A DNA stretch of 20,229 bases from JANXLO01 sp043762265 (lineage in GTDB: Bacteria; Armatimonadota; Chthonomonadetes; Chthonomonadales; Chthonomonadaceae): assembly GCA_043762265.1 (NCBI GenBank), contig JAYUMV010000066.1, positions 1-20,229 on the forward strand. Reading direction: 5' to 3'. How positions within the stretch are numbered: position 1 is the first letter of the stretch; each line of letters starts with the position of its first letter. The notes below the pieces were generated by a model that was given only the letters and a program-made list of their open reading frames with translations, made no database searches and was not told where the DNA came from. The position numbers were made by a program, and so were the translations under genes. This document shows, piece after piece, positions 1 to 7,562 of this stretch.

Positions 1-174
1 AAACTCGGCGGCCTCTGGGGTCGGCGAGAGATGGTCGGAACCTATGTCACCCTGTTGACGAAGGAGCGCGAAGTCAGCGTGACGGCCACCACCTCGAAGG
101 AGTTGCAGAAGACGATGAAGCCCCTCTTCGACACGATGATCGCCAGTATCACTCTCGGACAGAACGGAGGATAG
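1..174 (+). CDS. C-terminal end of an unidentified protein (5' partial)
   Basis: The frame starting at base 1 is open and ends at TAG 172-174, giving the last 57 residues of a protein that begins outside the window. The segment reads like the final strands and helix of a small alpha/beta domain (GTYVTLLTKEREVSVTATTS, then a helix ending MIASITL). This is reminiscent of PsbP/DcrB-like (DUF1795-type) domains, but the match is from memory of a general pattern and is weak. The next gene starts only 4 bp after the stop, so the two are very probably co-transcribed. The function cannot be assigned from this fragment. Confidence 0.65.
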   Translation, partial: KLGGLWGRREMVGTYVTLLTKEREVSVTATTSKELQKTMKPLFDTMIASITLGQNGG

Positions 175-178
175 AACC

Positions 179-1042
179 ATGCCGTGTTTTGGATGTGGCA
201 GACAGAGTAGTCGCACCGACTACTGCGAATGGTGCAGACGCCCGCATGGCCAACCGGGCCAGCACCCGACCGGCGCGATGCCTCCCTCCGGCGTTCAGCC
301 GATTCAGGCCCTGCCCTACGGCGCACAGCCAACACAGGCCCTGCCCTATGGGCCACAGCCGACGACGCAGATGCCGCCGGGAGCGCAGCCGACCGTGCAG
401 ATGCCTGGCCCGACCCGCCGGGTCGCTCTGACCGGAGAGGTAGTGGAAGGCCCACCCCCCGCACCGCCGATGCCCACGCAGATGCTGCCTTCTCAAGGCT
501 ACGGTGGCAGCGTCCCTCTGCCTGCCCGCGCCTACTCGGCGCAGGCTCCGCTTCTCCTGTTCGACGATGTGGATCCGACCGGAGAGCGCTGGGAGAAGGC
601 GCTGGCGTTCTGCTTCTCGCTCGTCGCCTTCTCGATGCTGCTGATCCACTTCGCGCCCGGCGCGATTCTGTGGGTGGCCTATGCCGATATGTTCCTGCTC
701 ATGATGGCGCTTGGCGCGACGCGGGCGATCCCCTTCTTCGAAGATGCCATGGTAGACTGTGGGATCATGCTGGTCGTCAGCTTTTTCTTTGGGCCGATCG
801 CCGGTCTCATCGTCTATCTGATCGTCGGCGCGATCAAACAGGAGTGCAACGGCGCGATTGTCGCCTTGCTCATTGTCAGCATCGTGCTTCCCCAACTGCT
901 CGCCATTTCTCTGCGCAGCAGTGCGGACAGCATCAGTCCCTTCCTGCTCCTGGGCCTCTTCAGTATGCTCAGTTTCCTCGCCATCTTCGTCGGATTCCTC
1001 GGCTGGCTCTGCGCCAGCTTCTTCCGCCCCCTCAACGAATAG
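179..1042 (+). CDS. Zinc-ribbon, Pro/Gln-repeat, polytopic membrane protein
   Basis: The protein has 287 residues. The N-terminus has a zinc-ribbon pattern with Cys3, Cys6, Cys16 and Cys19. Residues 39-78 are four tandem 10-residue units of the type xQPTQALPYG, and a Pro-rich linker runs to about residue 120. The C-terminal half is strongly hydrophobic, with about five membrane segments (roughly 140-157, 160-178, 191-218, 225-244 and 252-281). The plan is a cytosolic metal-binding knuckle, a flexible linker and a membrane-embedded domain. The ATG lies 4 bp after the upstream stop, with GGAGG (167-171) as ribosome binding site. I do not recognise the family, and no catalytic motif is visible. 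A hairpin follows the stop. Similar zinc-ribbon plus membrane architectures are common in some soil bacteria; a signalling or envelope role is only a guess. Confidence 0.8.
   Translation: MPCFGCGRQSSRTDYCEWCRRPHGQPGQHPTGAMPPSGVQPIQALPYGAQPTQALPYGPQPTTQMPPGAQPTVQMPGPTRRVALTGEVVEGPPPAPPMPTQMLPSQGYGGSVPLPARAYSAQAPLLLFDDVDPTGERWEKALAFCFSLVAFSMLLIHFAPGAILWVAYADMFLLMMALGATRAIPFFEDAMVDCGIMLVVSFFFGPIAGLIVYLIVGAIKQECNGAIVALLIVSIVLPQLLAISLRSSADSISPFLLLGLFSMLSFLAIFVGFLGWLCASFFRPLNE
293..412 (+). repeat. Four tandem 30-bp units encoding xQPTQALPYG-type repeats
   Basis: In-frame tandem repeat inside the zinc-ribbon membrane protein. The units encode VQPIQALPYG, AQPTQALPYG, PQPTTQMPPG and AQPTVQMPGP. The first two are nearly identical at the protein level and the last two have diverged. 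Slippage or unequal recombination probably expanded a flexible Pro/Gln linker. Confidence 0.75.
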
Positions 1043-1058
1043 CCTGCCCACAATCGCA

Positions 1059-1088
1059 CAGGGCGGAGTCAACGATGCTTCCGCCCTG
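1059..1088 (+). terminator. Hairpin downstream of the zinc-ribbon membrane gene
   Basis: CAGGGCGGA (1059-1067) pairs perfectly with TCCGCCCTG (1080-1088) across a 12-nt loop, beginning 16 nt after the stop codon. No T-tract follows, so it may be a weak terminator or a 3'-end-stabilising hairpin rather than a classical intrinsic terminator. Confidence 0.5.
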
Positions 1089-1185
1089 CAGTCTCCTCTC
1101 AGGTTGCTCCCTCAAACGATCTGACTTAAGGAAGAAAGCCACCAACTGAATAGCACCTCTGCTTACGATCCCGTTCGAAACGCCC

Positions 1186-1233
1186 CCTGGCGCTGCAAAT
1201 GCGCGAGGAGGATGGAAACCGCCAGGCATTTGC
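1186..1233 (+). promoter_or_regulatory. Interleaved inverted repeats in the leader of the peroxidase operon
   Basis: CCTGGCG (1186-1192) is complementary to CGCCAGG (1220-1226). GCAAATG (1195-1201) is complementary to CATTTGC (1227-1233). The order is a-b-a'-b'. Both 7-bp stems are perfect, but there is no linker between a' and b', so they would more easily form alternative hairpins than a standard pseudoknot. A purine-rich AGGAGG (1206-1211) lies in the loop of either form. The element is 60-108 nt upstream of the peroxidase ATG. I cannot match it to a known riboswitch class, and a regulatory role is inferred. Confidence 0.35.
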
Positions 1234-1280
1234 GAGAGGGCCACCCGTCTTTCCGAAGTGTGTGCTCTCAGCGACGACAC

Positions 1281-1286
1281 AGGAGA
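1281..1286 (+). promoter_or_regulatory. Ribosome binding site fixing the peroxidase start
   Basis: AGGAGA sits 7 nt upstream of ATG 1294. This favours that start over the in-frame GTG at 1258, which has no Shine-Dalgarno sequence. Confidence 0.75.
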
Positions 1287-1293
1287 CATAGAA

Positions 1294-3039
1294 ATGCAAC
1301 CCAACACGAACCCAATGGACGCTCACGAAAGCCCCGACACGATCGGTGGCGCTCCGGCTCTTCCCCCGACGACTCCCCCGCCCGGTGGCCCGCATTTTGC
1401 GTCCGCAGCCTTCCGTCTGCACGGCACTGTCCGGGGCCTTGATCTGTCGCGCAGATCCCTGCAACTAGAGGGCCGGTTCGGACGCATGTTCCGCACTCTC
1501 CCCGGCGCCGTTCATACCGCAGCCGAACTGGAGGCGCTCGGCGCGGCCATGACGGCCCCCGCCGATGTCAACACCCCGGAAACCGACGACGACGACGAAG
1601 AGAACACAGGCATCAGCGCCGGATATACTTACCTTGGCCAGTTTATCGACCATGATATCACCTTCGATCCCAACAGCAGCCTCCAGAAACAGAACGATCC
1701 GGACGGCCTGACCGATTTTCGCACCCCACGCTTCGATCTCGATAACCTCTATGGTCGTGGCCCCGATGACCAGCCCTATCTCTACCAGGACGATGGGATT
1801 CGGATGCTGCTGGGTCACCCACTTACCGGAGTAGACGCCGACCCGGGAACCCGTGGCGTGCCGCGCAACAATCCTGCCGAGGGACCGACACAGACGAATC
1901 CGGCGCCTCCTCGCCGGGCGCTGATCGGTGATCCCCGCAACGACGAAAACGTTATCGTCTCTAATCTCCAGGCGACCCTGCTGCGTTTTCACAACAAGGT
2001 CGCGGATATGCTCGCCAAAAAGCACGGCCGCCAGCCACGATTCGAAGAGGTGCAGCGCGAAGTCCGCTTCCACTACCAGTGGGTCCTCCTCCACGACTTC
2101 CTTCCTACCATCATCGGTCAGGACCGCGTCCTAAAACTCGTTCCTCAGATCGCCGACGACGGGTTGCGCCAGGGTCCCACAGATACTCCCCGGAATCCCA
2201 GCCGGATGCCCATCGTGGAATTCAAGCCGGTTTTGAACTTCTACAAACCCCACCAGAACGCTTTTATGCCCGTCGAGTTCAGCGTCGCCGCCTACCGCTT
2301 CGGCCACTCCATGGTGCGACCTATCTACCGGCTCAATACCAAACTGGCCAAAGGCGACATCCCGTTCTCCGAGGATGGCAGACAGATGATTTTCGCCTCC
2401 CTCGATCCGACTCACAACGCCGCAAGCCTGGTCGGGTTCCGGGATTTCCCCGCTCCCTGGGCTTTGGACTGGACCCTGTTCTTTCGCATGGGACCGAATA
2501 TCCCCAAAAGCTCTCAGCGCTTGCAGCCTGCCTATAAGATCGATACCTCGTTGGTCAATCCACTGGGCGCCCTGCCCGCCAGTGTCACCTCCGGCATTCC
2601 CTCGCTTGCAACACGTAACCTATTACGTGGCCGAAGTATGAGCCTGCCTTCGGGCCAATCCGTCGCCCATGCCATGGGGTTCGAACCGATTCCGGATGCG
2701 AACCTGTTCGTCGGCAAAGCTACCGAAGAAGCGACCCAGGGCCTGAACGGAAAGCCGAAGAACGGCCTGCTGACCGCTATCTCGCCCAAATTCGCCAACA
2801 ACGCTCCGCTCTGGTATTACATTCTGGCCGAAGCGCAGCAGGCATTTGTTGGCAACAAGACGGAGATAAGGCTCGGAGATGTGGGTGGCACGATCGTAGG
2901 AGAGGTGTTCGTGGGCCTGCTGTTCGCCGACTCGCACTCTTATTTGCAGCAGCATCCGAACTGGCTGCCCAATCCGGCGTTCGTGGGCGCCGATGGCATC
3001 TTCGGCATGGCCGAACTCCTGCGCGCCGTACGCGGCTAA
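1294..3039 (+). CDS. Animal-type haem peroxidase (peroxidase-cyclooxygenase superfamily)
   Basis: The protein has 581 residues. Motifs match the myeloperoxidase fold: GQFIDHDITF carries the residue equivalent to the ester-forming Asp (D119) and the distal His (H120); PRNDEN carries the catalytic Arg (R215) and the second ester-type Glu (E218); YRFGHSM carries the proximal haem-ligand His (H338). The position following E218 is Asn rather than the Met that gives myeloperoxidase its sulfonium link. FDLDNLYGRG and the HDFLPTIIG region are also typical. Members oxidise organic or halide substrates with H2O2. The N-terminus is Pro-rich with no signal peptide, so the enzyme looks cytosolic or non-classically exported. 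The copper-oxidase gene begins 34 bp downstream with the same style of ribosome binding site, so the two form an operon. The physiological substrate is unknown. Confidence 0.93.
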   Translation: MQPNTNPMDAHESPDTIGGAPALPPTTPPPGGPHFASAAFRLHGTVRGLDLSRRSLQLEGRFGRMFRTLPGAVHTAAELEALGAAMTAPADVNTPETDDDDEENTGISAGYTYLGQFIDHDITFDPNSSLQKQNDPDGLTDFRTPRFDLDNLYGRGPDDQPYLYQDDGIRMLLGHPLTGVDADPGTRGVPRNNPAEGPTQTNPAPPRRALIGDPRNDENVIVSNLQATLLRFHNKVADMLAKKHGRQPRFEEVQREVRFHYQWVLLHDFLPTIIGQDRVLKLVPQIADDGLRQGPTDTPRNPSRMPIVEFKPVLNFYKPHQNAFMPVEFSVAAYRFGHSMVRPIYRLNTKLAKGDIPFSEDGRQMIFASLDPTHNAASLVGFRDFPAPWALDWTLFFRMGPNIPKSSQRLQPAYKIDTSLVNPLGALPASVTSGIPSLATRNLLRGRSMSLPSGQSVAHAMGFEPIPDANLFVGKATEEATQGLNGKPKNGLLTAISPKFANNAPLWYYILAEAQQAFVGNKTEIRLGDVGGTIVGEVFVGLLFADSHSYLQQHPNWLPNPAFVGADGIFGMAELLRAVRG

Positions 3040-3073
3040 CCCGCGAGTCCAAGTTGAACAGGAGACGACTCAG

Positions 3074-5587
3074 ATGCCGAACGGATTCATTTCAATCCCC
3101 GACTGGTTCTCTTCCGAAAACCAGGGGGGCAATATCGCGCTTACCGACCTCGATGGGAACGGTCAACAGGACATCCTCGTGCTGCGCGTCGATCATTCGA
3201 TCGGACAGAACCAGGGATTCTACAAGGTCGGAAAGAACCTGGACAGCCAGGGATTTCCATCCGGCGGGTGGGGAGGATGGCAGGCGATCCCGGAATGGTT
3301 CTCTTCGGAGAATCAGGGCGCAGGACTCGCCTTCGCCGATCTGAACGGCAACGGGCGACCCGACTTGATCGTGTTTATGATCGATAATGCTGTCGGCAAG
3401 AACCGGGGGTTGTACAAAGTCGGGAAGGACCTCGACGCCGACGGAAAGGTGACCGGAGGCTGGACCGCGTGGACGGACATCCCCGACTGGTTCTCCTGGG
3501 AAAACGATGGCGGCAGCATCGCCATCGCCGATTTGGACGGAGATGGCCGCCTGGAACTGCTCGTCTTTATGATCGACGCTCCCATCGGTCCAAACCAGGG
3601 CCTCTACAAGATCGGCCGGAGTCTGGACGGCGACGGCAAAGTCACCGGCGGATGGACCGGATGGCTGCCGGTACCAAACTGGTTCTCGGATCATAATCAG
3701 GGAGCGGGAATCGCCGTCACCGACCTTCAGAACAACAGCAGTCGGGATGTTGTCTTCTTTCAGATCGACGATGCCCTTACCCAGAACCAGGCGTTCTTCA
3801 AGATCGCCTCGAACATGGCGATGGACGGCACGGTAATCGCCGATGACTGGTCGCCCTGGCTGGGCGTGCCGGGCTGGTTCTCCTGGCAGAATCAGGGCGG
3901 CGGGATCGCAATAGGAGCGCTGAGAGGTCCCCACAGCCACGATCTGATCGCCTTCGGCATCGACAACCCGATCGGTCAGAATGCAGGGCTCTATCGTGTC
4001 ATCGTGCTCGATAGCGTCCCGAACATGCAGGGCCAATTCGAGTTGCTCCCCTATGACTCGCAGGTTCTGGCCGTGCATGCCGCTGTTCTGCCGCACGGCA
4101 AAGTCCTCTTCTTCGCCGGATCCGGCAACAACGGCGTCCGTTTTGCCAGCCCTGATTTTGGAGACACGAATCTGGAATTCTGGTGCAGTGTCGTCTGGGA
4201 CTATGCTGGCAGCATGGCCTCCGGAAAGCCGCAATTCTTCCACCCGAACACCCTGCGCGATCCCAATGGGCTTCCGATCGACCTCTTCTGCGGCGGCGAA
4301 ACCCTATTGGCAGATGGGCGTCTGCTGGCGGCAGGCGGAACGCAGAGCTACGATGTGGATGGAAATAACCAGCCGAAGAAACCTGGCTTCGAGGGGCGGA
4401 AGGACGCCCTCACTTTCGATCTCACGACCCAACAGTGGACCGCAGTCGCCAGCATGGCCCATGGACGCTGGTACCCCACCCTCATCACCCTGGGCGATGG
4501 GCGCATCGTGGCGGCCAGCGGACTGGACGTCGATGGGGGCCATGTTACCGACCTCGAAATCTACACCGACAGCGCTGCCGGAGGGAGCTGGACCACATTC
4601 GCCGATCCCTCCCATATCCCGTTTGATGGCCTGCCGCTCTATCCGCACCTGTTCCAGATCACCGACGGACGGTTGCTCTATACGGGCGGTCATATGGACG
4701 ATGCCACTCTGCGCACCTCCTGCCTCATAGACCTCACGCACAACCCGGTGCAGATCACGTCGATCTCCGGTCTGCAAGCGCCTCTTTCACGCAGCCAGTC
4801 GGCCAGCGTCCTTATGGCTCCCGCGCAGGATCAGAAATATCTCATCATGGGCGGCGCGCTGCCGATCGGCGAAGACTACGCCACCGACAGCGTATGCCGC
4901 CTCGACCTCAAGGATCTTTCCGGACCGCTGCCCTCCTTCCAGAATGCGGCCTCTCTGCTGCTGCCGCGTGTGCATCTCAACGCGGTTCTGCTGCCGGATC
5001 GGACTGTCTTCGTCAGCGGCGGCGCGCTAGACCGGGAAGGCGGCAAGGAGCGGCGGATCTTGGCCCGCTACCAGTCGGAGATCTACGATCCCGCAACTGA
5101 TTCCTGGAAGTTGGGAGCCACCGCGAAGATCGCCCGCATGTATCACTCCATCGCCCTGCTGCTCGAGGATGGACGCGTGGTCATTGCGAGCGGCAATCCG
5201 GATAAAGGCAGCCAGGTGAAGTGGGAGCCTCAAGACCCGAATGAAGAGCTGCGAATCGAAATCTACAGTCCTCCCTACCTTTTTCAGGGGGCACGTCCGG
5301 TAATTTCGGCAGCGCCGAATCAGTGCCTCTACGGCGAGACGCTGACAATCGCCTCACCGGACGCAGGCACAATCCGGTGGGCGAGTCTGATCCGCAACGG
5401 CGTCACGACGCACTCCTTCAACTTCACTCAGCGCGTAGTCGATCTGGAGATACTGTTTCAGGAGAACGGGCAGATCCAGGCACGGGTTCCCACCGAAGCG
5501 AACATCGCGCCGCCCGGCTTCTATATGCTGTTTCTTGTCAACGAGGCTAACATCCCCTCTGTCGCCAGTTGGATCAAACTCGCCTGA
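3074..5587 (+). CDS. Copper-radical oxidase (galactose/glyoxal oxidase-like, AA5-type) with N-terminal FG-GAP-like repeats
   Basis: The protein has 837 residues. Residues 8-310 are five approximately 64-residue repeats (PDWFSSENQGG...ADLDGDG...), like FG-GAP/VCBS calcium-binding blades. Residues 315-730 are a kelch-type propeller and 735-837 a C-terminal galactose-oxidase-like beta domain (DUF1929 type). Expected cofactor residues are all present: Cys406 (LFCGGETLLADGR) and Tyr467 (GRWYPT) would form the Cys-Tyr radical cofactor; Tyr690-His691 (RMYHSIALLLEDGR) and His780 (TTHSFN) would complete the copper site. Such enzymes oxidise alcohols or aldehydes and reduce O2 to H2O2. ATG 3074 is chosen because AGGAGA lies 8 nt upstream; an upstream in-frame ATG at 2993 is inside the peroxidase gene. 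No signal peptide is visible, which is odd for this usually secreted family. The substrate is unknown. Confidence 0.9.
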   Translation: MPNGFISIPDWFSSENQGGNIALTDLDGNGQQDILVLRVDHSIGQNQGFYKVGKNLDSQGFPSGGWGGWQAIPEWFSSENQGAGLAFADLNGNGRPDLIVFMIDNAVGKNRGLYKVGKDLDADGKVTGGWTAWTDIPDWFSWENDGGSIAIADLDGDGRLELLVFMIDAPIGPNQGLYKIGRSLDGDGKVTGGWTGWLPVPNWFSDHNQGAGIAVTDLQNNSSRDVVFFQIDDALTQNQAFFKIASNMAMDGTVIADDWSPWLGVPGWFSWQNQGGGIAIGALRGPHSHDLIAFGIDNPIGQNAGLYRVIVLDSVPNMQGQFELLPYDSQVLAVHAAVLPHGKVLFFAGSGNNGVRFASPDFGDTNLEFWCSVVWDYAGSMASGKPQFFHPNTLRDPNGLPIDLFCGGETLLADGRLLAAGGTQSYDVDGNNQPKKPGFEGRKDALTFDLTTQQWTAVASMAHGRWYPTLITLGDGRIVAASGLDVDGGHVTDLEIYTDSAAGGSWTTFADPSHIPFDGLPLYPHLFQITDGRLLYTGGHMDDATLRTSCLIDLTHNPVQITSISGLQAPLSRSQSASVLMAPAQDQKYLIMGGALPIGEDYATDSVCRLDLKDLSGPLPSFQNAASLLLPRVHLNAVLLPDRTVFVSGGALDREGGKERRILARYQSEIYDPATDSWKLGATAKIARMYHSIALLLEDGRVVIASGNPDKGSQVKWEPQDPNEELRIEIYSPPYLFQGARPVISAAPNQCLYGETLTIASPDAGTIRWASLIRNGVTTHSFNFTQRVVDLEILFQENGQIQARVPTEANIAPPGFYMLFLVNEANIPSVASWIKLA
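3095..4000 (+). repeat. Five tandem FG-GAP-like repeats (about 192 bp each)
   Basis: Units begin at 3095, 3287, 3479, 3671 and 3866. Each starts with (I/V)PxWFS, continues with a GxxIAxxDLDGxG-type acidic loop and an (I/V)DxxIGxNxGLYKV segment, and ends with GGWxxW. Units 1-3 are closest to each other. Unit 4 has lost the acidic loop (LQNNSSRD) and unit 5 is cut short before the GGW linker. Acidic DxDGDG-like loops suggest calcium binding. Confidence 0.85.
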
Positions 5588-5604
5588 CGCAGATAAGGGC
5601 CTTT

Positions 5605-5637
5605 AAACCGGGTACCGCCTCCGGGAAGGGCCGGTTT
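5605..5637 (+). terminator. Hairpin after the peroxidase/oxidase operon
   Basis: AAACCGG (5605-5611) and CCGGTTT (5631-5637) form a perfect 7-bp stem 17 nt after the oxidase stop, with a 19-nt GC-rich loop. There is no T-run, so it is a weak candidate for the operon end. Confidence 0.35.
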
Positions 5638-5824
5638 GCCAGTGGAATGACCTTGGCGCATCCAGGCCAGATAGTGGAGAACCCGGGGAACCTCACGGCA
5701 GGCATTTACGTCGGTTCCAGGTAATACCGGAATTCTGGGATCTCTGCCTGCGATTCTTTTCCTGGGCTTCATGCCTTGTTTGTAGTTATTGCTACCTATC
5801 CTGTACAGCGCCGTAAGGGGTTTT

Positions 5825-7510
5825 ATGATGAGTCTTACATTCAAGCCAGAACATCTCAAACGCTACCGCGATATTGCTCAGCTAATGATGAAGTATGGGC
5901 ATTCGAGTTTGACCGCAGAGGTGGGGCTGGATCAGATCCTGTCGGAGTCCGAACGCATTCCGGCCCCAGGAGAGGATCCAAAAGCCGAGGAGTTGGCGGA
6001 CGATCTGGAGAAGATGGGGCCAATCTATGTCAAACTCGGGCAGGTCTTCTCCTCGCGGGGCGATCTGCTGCCTCCCGCCTACGTGCAGGCGCTAACGCGC
6101 CTTCAGGACCATAACCAGCCTTTTTCCTACGCGGAAGTCGTGGAGACGGTCGAGCAGGAACTGGGATGCCGCCTGTCGAAAGCCTTTCTGGAGTTCGAGG
6201 CAAAACCGCTGGGGACCGCTTCGCTCGGGCAGGTGCATCGCGCCGTGCTCCACAATGGGCGCCCTGTCGTGGTGAAGGTGCAGCGGCCAGGAATTCGGGC
6301 GGAGATTGCCGCAGACCTGGAGGTGCTGACCGACATCGCCCATTTCGCCGATGCGCATACCGATGCAGGCCGTCGCTACCAGTTTGTCGGGATGCTGGAA
6401 GAGTTTCACAAGAACCTGCTTCGCGAACTGGACTATATGCAGGAAGCGCGGAATCTGGCGCGGGTCGGGGAGAATTTACAGGAATTTACGCGGATCATCG
6501 TGCCGCAGCCGGTCATGGCCTACAGCACCTCCCGCGTGCTCACGATGGATTACATTCAGGGCAAAAAGATCACCTCTGTCGGTCCGCTGCGGAAAATGGA
6601 AATGGATGGGGCGGAACTCGCGGACGAGCTTTTCCGTGCCTATCTCAAACAGATCCTGGTGGACGGCATGTTTCATGCCGACCCTCATCCCGGGAATATC
6701 TTTCTCACGGACGACAACCGTGTTGCGCTCCTCGATCTCGGAATGGTAGGCCATGTCTCTCCTCCCATGCAGGAGCAGCTTCTGAAGCTGATGACCGCCA
6801 TTGCCGATGGGCGTGGAGACGAAGTGACTTCCATCGCGATTAAAATCGGGGAGACCCTGGATGATTTCGACGAAATCTCCTTCCGGCGTTGCGTCACGGA
6901 TCTGGTAACACAGAATCAGGATGCGCAGGTAAAAGATATCAATATCGGCCGGGTCATGTTGGATTTTACGCATGTCGCCGCTGAGAGCGCGATCCGAATG
7001 CCATCCGAACTGACGATGCTGGGCAAAACGCTGCTGAACCTGGACGATATCGGCACGGCTCTCGATCCCGATTTCAACCCGAACGCCGCGATCCGTCGCC
7101 ATGCAGGGGAGATTCTGCAGCAGCGTCTGCTGAAAAGCGTCTCTATGGGCAGTCTGGTTGGAACGGCTATGGAGGCCCAGGAGTTTGTGCGCGAGATGCC
7201 GGGGCGCATGAACCACATTCTGGAGATGGTCGCGAAGAACCAGTTGAAGGTCAAAGTCGATGCCTTCGACGAAGCGACGCTGATCGAAGGATTCCAGAAA
7301 GTCGCCAACCGGATTACGACGGGCCTCATACTTGCCACACTCATTTTGGGTGCTTCCATGCTGATGCGCGTTCCAAGCCATTTCGAGATCTTCGGCTATC
7401 CGGGACTGGCGATGCTCTGTTTCCTGGGCGCATCCGGCGGCGGGTTCTGGCTCATCATGACGATCCTTATGAGCGACCGCGCCATACATCACAAATCCAG
7501 GGCGAAATAG
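5825..7510 (+). CDS. ABC1/AarF/UbiB-family atypical protein kinase-like protein
   Basis: The protein has 561 residues. Diagnostic motifs in order: the family-specific KxGQ motif (IYVKLGQ, 67-73); a modified nucleotide-binding loop PLGTASLGQVHRA (128-140); VVKVQRPGI with the presumed active-site Lys151; ELDY..EARN (201-210); the catalytic-loop signature HADPHPGN (284-291); and DLGM (304-307) in place of DFG. Two membrane helices close the C-terminus (about 501-517 and 527-549), as is usual for UbiB relatives. The family supports isoprenoid lipid and quinone metabolism by ATPase activity rather than classical kinase action; no quinone gene is adjacent, so the symbol ubiB is not assigned. Two adjacent ATGs (5825, 5828) follow AAGGGG (5815-5820); 5828 has the better spacing. 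A HEAT-like gene follows after 52 bp. Confidence 0.93.
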   Translation: MMSLTFKPEHLKRYRDIAQLMMKYGHSSLTAEVGLDQILSESERIPAPGEDPKAEELADDLEKMGPIYVKLGQVFSSRGDLLPPAYVQALTRLQDHNQPFSYAEVVETVEQELGCRLSKAFLEFEAKPLGTASLGQVHRAVLHNGRPVVVKVQRPGIRAEIAADLEVLTDIAHFADAHTDAGRRYQFVGMLEEFHKNLLRELDYMQEARNLARVGENLQEFTRIIVPQPVMAYSTSRVLTMDYIQGKKITSVGPLRKMEMDGAELADELFRAYLKQILVDGMFHADPHPGNIFLTDDNRVALLDLGMVGHVSPPMQEQLLKLMTAIADGRGDEVTSIAIKIGETLDDFDEISFRRCVTDLVTQNQDAQVKDINIGRVMLDFTHVAAESAIRMPSELTMLGKTLLNLDDIGTALDPDFNPNAAIRRHAGEILQQRLLKSVSMGSLVGTAMEAQEFVREMPGRMNHILEMVAKNQLKVKVDAFDEATLIEGFQKVANRITTGLILATLILGASMLMRVPSHFEIFGYPGLAMLCFLGASGGGFWLIMTILMSDRAIHHKSRAK

Positions 7511-7562
7511 CCCGCAGGTGTGTTGCTGCACAGACTGGAACTCCCTGCAAGGAATCGGCACC

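Noticed and set aside
149..1149. Long open frames on both strands over the zinc-ribbon membrane gene (minus 149-1072, plus 229-1149)
   Set aside because: They are Arg/His/Gln-rich shadows without domains. The 179-1042 frame has the Cys motif, membrane helices, a ribosome binding site and tight spacing to the upstream gene.
1212..1442. ATG 1212 just after AGGAGG, opening a 76-codon frame in the peroxidase leader
   Set aside because: The AGGAGG directly abuts the ATG, leaving no ribosome spacing, and the product is Arg/His/Pro-rich with no family resemblance; it overlaps the peroxidase start out of frame.
3095..4000. Periodic repeats as a possible CRISPR array
   Set aside because: The period is about 192 bp, the repeats are in frame inside a coding gene and they diverge at synonymous sites, so they are protein repeats.
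3092..4243. 383-codon minus-strand frame opposite the oxidase repeats
   Set aside because: It mirrors the periodic FG-GAP repeats on the opposite strand and has no independent domain or start signal.
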